DNA of 64,000 bases from Maridesulfovibrio frigidus DSM 17176 (GTDB lineage: Bacteria > Desulfobacterota > Desulfovibrionia > Desulfovibrionales > Desulfovibrionaceae). Each line of letters begins with the position of its first letter. Positions within the stretch are counted from its first letter, which is position 1. Positions 61,694 to 64,000 of this stretch are shown here, piece by piece. Under the pieces are notes generated by a model, which saw only the letters and a list, made by a program, of their open reading frames with translations, did no database searches and was not told where the DNA came from. Location of the stretch: assembly GCF_000711735.1 (NCBI RefSeq), contig NZ_JONL01000010.1, positions 62,001 to 126,000 of the forward strand, read 5' to 3'. Position numbers and translations under genes: made by a program.

Positions 61694-62878
61694 TTATTTT
61701 CTGATGCGAACTCGAGCAGATGCTCGGCCAAGTCCGTTATAGTTTACAGCCCGTATAACGTAGTCGCAACCAGGGAGCAAATTTCCTGTCCAGCTTGTGC
61801 CTTCTATACCGCGTGCGACAACTTTGTAGTCAGAACCTTCACATCTTCTTTCAACTTGGTAACGGTTGGCAAAACGCACACTCTTCCAAGTAATAATTCC
61901 GTTATTCTCACGCGCTTCAGCAGGTGGAGGTAGCAATGACGGTGTGCGAAGGTCCAACACTCGAAAGGCAGAGTATGGTATCGCTCGAATGGTCTTAGGA
62001 AGTAAGGTTTTACCCCATTGGGCAGTCCCTTCGTACTCAGCATATATTTTTGGGTGTCCGCTGGTATCAATGAGTATCATGCCGTATTCTTGTAACGCTC
62101 TGGCTATTATACATCCTGTTCGGTCAAGTCCCCATGCTTTGAAGTCGGCTTCGCTCAGACTTGGGTCCAACTGCAAGCGCGTCCCCATTGGAGGATTGGG
62201 GAACATATCTCGTCCATCACTTCGGGTAGATGGAGGTATGTTTAAGCGGCTGGGGTAGTTCATACCAAAGGCAATAGCGTGTTCAATTTTGCCTCGCTTA
62301 ATCTCCCACGGGCGGATCAATCCGACAAGATAAGGTACACCTGCTCCACGGCTAAGAAAGCCGTAAGGAGGGATTCCTTTCCATTTGGTATTGTACTTGT
62401 ATAAATTGGTACATATCCAGCTGTTACCTGATTTTTCAATGCGCCAGAATCCCCATTCTTCTCCTGTATCAGGGTTCCAGACAATGATTTGTCCATCTCG
62501 GCCTGCTGCAGGTTTTGCATCAGCCGGAATTGGTGCGGAAATGATGCCGGCTTTATGAACTTTTACTCTTCTGCCTTTGCGGGTTACTTCAGAAAATTTG
62601 CCAGAATACACGACTTTGGACATGGGAGTTTTGCTGTTCACAATATAGACAGGCATGGTGTAACGGGTTGCGTCAGATCCGAACACTCCGTTCATGGCAT
62701 CTGTATATCCACTGCTGTATGCATCATAGGAAGGATTCGGTCCGATGGGCATGTTCCAAGGGCTGTCATCTGCGTAGGGGCGAACCTCTCCGCTTGCTTT
62801 CTTCGCAGTTGCAGCAGAGACAAATAGCATTAACTGCAGGGTCAATATAATAATAGGGAAAACAACTTTTTTGGTCAT
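61694..62878 (-). CDS. Secreted protein of unknown function with an FN3-like tail
   Basis: A 394-residue exported protein. The signal peptide ('VVFPIIILTLQLMLFVSA') ends after ATA. The main domain (~30-300) starts with 'YADDSPWNMPIGPNPSYDAYS' (given in part) and has recurring Trp/Gly motifs ('GEEWGFWRIEKSGNSW', 'GAGVPYLVGLIRPWEI', 'GTRLQLDPSL', 'EYGMILIDTSG'). The order 'SPWN ... IEHAIAF ... RLQLDP ... YGMILID' is shared by a group of secreted proteins of soil and marine bacteria with no proven activity. The last ~80 residues look like a fibronectin type III domain ('YQVERRCEGSDYKVVA', 'GCDYVIRAVNYNGLG'). ATG at 62878 follows GGAGCTTTC. It lies between a glycosyltransferase gene and the polysaccharide operon, so a role on the polymer is possible. 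Confidence 0.8.
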   Translation of the reverse strand: MTKKVVFPIIILTLQLMLFVSAATAKKASGEVRPYADDSPWNMPIGPNPSYDAYSSGYTDAMNGVFGSDATRYTMPVYIVNSKTPMSKVVYSGKFSEVTRKGRRVKVHKAGIISAPIPADAKPAAGRDGQIIVWNPDTGEEWGFWRIEKSGNSWICTNLYKYNTKWKGIPPYGFLSRGAGVPYLVGLIRPWEIKRGKIEHAIAFGMNYPSRLNIPPSTRSDGRDMFPNPPMGTRLQLDPSLSEADFKAWGLDRTGCIIARALQEYGMILIDTSGHPKIYAEYEGTAQWGKTLLPKTIRAIPYSAFRVLDLRTPSLLPPPAEARENNGIITWKSVRFANRYQVERRCEGSDYKVVARGIEGTSWTGNLLPGCDYVIRAVNYNGLGRASARVRIRK

Positions 62879-62923
62879 GAAAGCTCCGTATGATCTAAGT
62901 TTAAGCATAGGTAGAGGGAACAT

Positions 62924-63871
62924 TTATGGTTCAATTTTTCCGCGTAAAAGAAGATTGATTGCATCAAGGATTCCTAGAACCCTACGCCACTCCTCTTTGG
63001 ATAGCTTGAGGCTGGCAATTACTGTTCTGTCTAGCAGATAACCGAAAACTGCCCATGCAAAAAACATCTTGCTCCATGAATTTTTCTGGAGAAAATCACG
63101 GAAGAAAAGCCACCTTCCAATTATGAATTTTCGTCCCCATGTGCGCTTATCCGGACGCATAGTCGAAGATTCTAGATGAACGAGTCTCGCTTTTGGGGTA
63201 AATAATAGGCGATACTTGCGCGAAACTCTATAGCTAAAATCTTTGTCTTCTCCGAAGCCAAATTTTCTATAGGCATCTGTAAAAACAAATTCGTTAAAAA
63301 TTTCCCGCCGATAAGAACTTACCCCTCCATCTAAAAAGTCCACTTCGGTTGTTTTCATCAGAGGGTAGGGAGTGGTTCCAAAGTCAGTACCAAACCCTGA
63401 GGGCAGAACTTTTCCTTCATTGAAACCGCAGACTAAGAAAGGAATATTCCACATACGTCTTGCTTTACGGATGAAGGTTAATTGGGGTTTGTTGGTAATA
63501 GCTCCGCCGACCCCGCCAACATTATTATCCGGGTCATTACTATAAGCTTTCATTATTTCAGCAAGATATTCGTTTTCCAGAATAACATCATCATCCAGAA
63601 AAAAAAGAATATCTTGTGTGGCAAGCGATACTCCGAGATTCCGCGACTCTGTCAGCCCGGGTTTGTCTTTGCGTACATAGTGGCAGCTGATTCCGGCATG
63701 CTCGAGCTCATCCCAAAGCGGGACCGATTCAAGGTTTCCATCGTCCACCACGATAAGCTCTTCAGGTCGTTGGGTCTGGCTGAGAATGGAGCGTAGACAA
63801 TTTTCAAGGTCATAGGGTCGATTGTATGTCGGTATAATTAAGCTTGCTGTATTCAATACTTTAATTCTCAT
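62924..63871 (-). CDS. Family 2 glycosyltransferase
   Basis: A 315-residue GT-A enzyme. 'SLIIPTYNRPYDLENCLRSI' opens the chain, followed by 'ELIVVDDGN', 'SRNLGVSLATQDILFFLDDDV' (seen as two blocks, with the metal-binding DDD), 'VDFLDGGVSSYRREIF' and 'FGFGEDKDFSYRVS' (catalytic ED). The C-terminus has a hydrophobic stretch that may touch the membrane. It is separated from the secreted protein gene by 45 bp on the same strand and probably forms a unit with it. The donor sugar is unknown. Confidence 0.92.
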   Translation of the reverse strand: MRIKVLNTASLIIPTYNRPYDLENCLRSILSQTQRPEELIVVDDGNLESVPLWDELEHAGISCHYVRKDKPGLTESRNLGVSLATQDILFFLDDDVILENEYLAEIMKAYSNDPDNNVGGVGGAITNKPQLTFIRKARRMWNIPFLVCGFNEGKVLPSGFGTDFGTTPYPLMKTTEVDFLDGGVSSYRREIFNEFVFTDAYRKFGFGEDKDFSYRVSRKYRLLFTPKARLVHLESSTMRPDKRTWGRKFIIGRWLFFRDFLQKNSWSKMFFAWAVFGYLLDRTVIASLKLSKEEWRRVLGILDAINLLLRGKIEP

Positions 63872-63901
63872 AGCTGTGTTCGGAGTTGTCGAAGGATAAG
63901 T

Positions 63902-64000
63902 TCAGTTGCTTTTAGTTTTAGAAATAGATTTAGTAATACTAATTTCATTCTTTAGCTGGAGATACTGCGAGTTAAAATCCTGTGTCCCCGACAAGGAGAT
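63902..64000 (-). CDS. C-terminal end of a gene cut by the window edge
   Basis: The minus-strand frame is open from base 64000 and stops with TGA at 63902, giving the last 32 residues ('SGTQDFNSQYLQLKNEIS...'). It ends 30 bp before the glycosyltransferase start, the spacing of an operon partner. The family cannot be told from so short a tail. Confidence 0.4.
   Translation of the reverse strand: MSLSGTQDFNSQYLQLKNEISITKSISKTKSN

Overview
The window looks like chromosomal DNA of a low-to-medium GC sulfate-reducing bacterium of the Desulfovibrio / Maridesulfovibrio type. This is inferred from gene content and neighbourhoods: a ligA-like gene followed by dapB, phenylacetate-CoA ligase with a tandem ACT protein, rsfS with gpmI, an acetyl-CoA carboxylase carboxyltransferase with alpha and beta halves in one chain, and many universal stress proteins and histidine kinases. 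No rRNA, tRNA or CRISPR array was seen.

Region 1 (1-16.7 kb) is mostly housekeeping: the end of a DNA ligase-like gene, dapB, kup potassium uptake, a lone HPt protein, paaK-ACT, rsfS-gpmI with a zinc-ribbon protein, biotin carboxylase with fused carboxyltransferase, a TPR lipoprotein, the umuDC SOS operon, a DHH phosphoesterase and a UspA protein. Region 2 (16.7-23.1 kb) holds a long gene-poor stretch with a candidate structured RNA and a TetR-type palindrome, then a TetR regulator, an SDR-family epimerase, a phytase-like secreted protein, a decayed RHS locus and rsgA. Region 3 (23.2-34 kb) carries a kinase-like protein with a UspA partner and a periplasmic binding protein, guanine deaminase, a tandem periplasmic beta-carbonic anhydrase, arsenate reductase with an Acr3 arsenite pump, serine dehydratase and a metallophosphoesterase.

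Region 4 (34-41.7 kb) is a signalling island: a FIST sensor translationally coupled to a large hybrid histidine kinase, then a degenerate IS3-family element that has removed the front of a SpoIIE/PP2C phosphatase gene, then a second histidine kinase with a PhnD-like periplasmic domain. Region 5 (41.7-51.9 kb) is accessory: a gtrB-gtrII-gtrA type O-antigen glucosylation operon, a secreted nitrilase-like enzyme, several small lipoproteins, an AT-rich FRG-domain gene, an SMR transporter and cytosine deaminase.

Region 6 (51.9-64 kb) is an exopolysaccharide assembly operon on the minus strand: a BY-kinase-like protein with two SPOR-like repeats, Wza-type export lipoprotein, Wzz-type chain-length protein, an initiating sugar transferase with a PilZ-like tail, a Wzy/WaaL-type protein and two glycosyltransferases, ending directly against codA. 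Upstream lie a secreted protein of unknown function and another glycosyltransferase. The most interesting signals are the candidate RNA at about 17.1-17.4 kb, the IS-scarred FIST/kinase/phosphatase cluster, the SPOR-BY-kinase fusion with a 12-bp dyad upstream, and the kinase-like/UspA pair.
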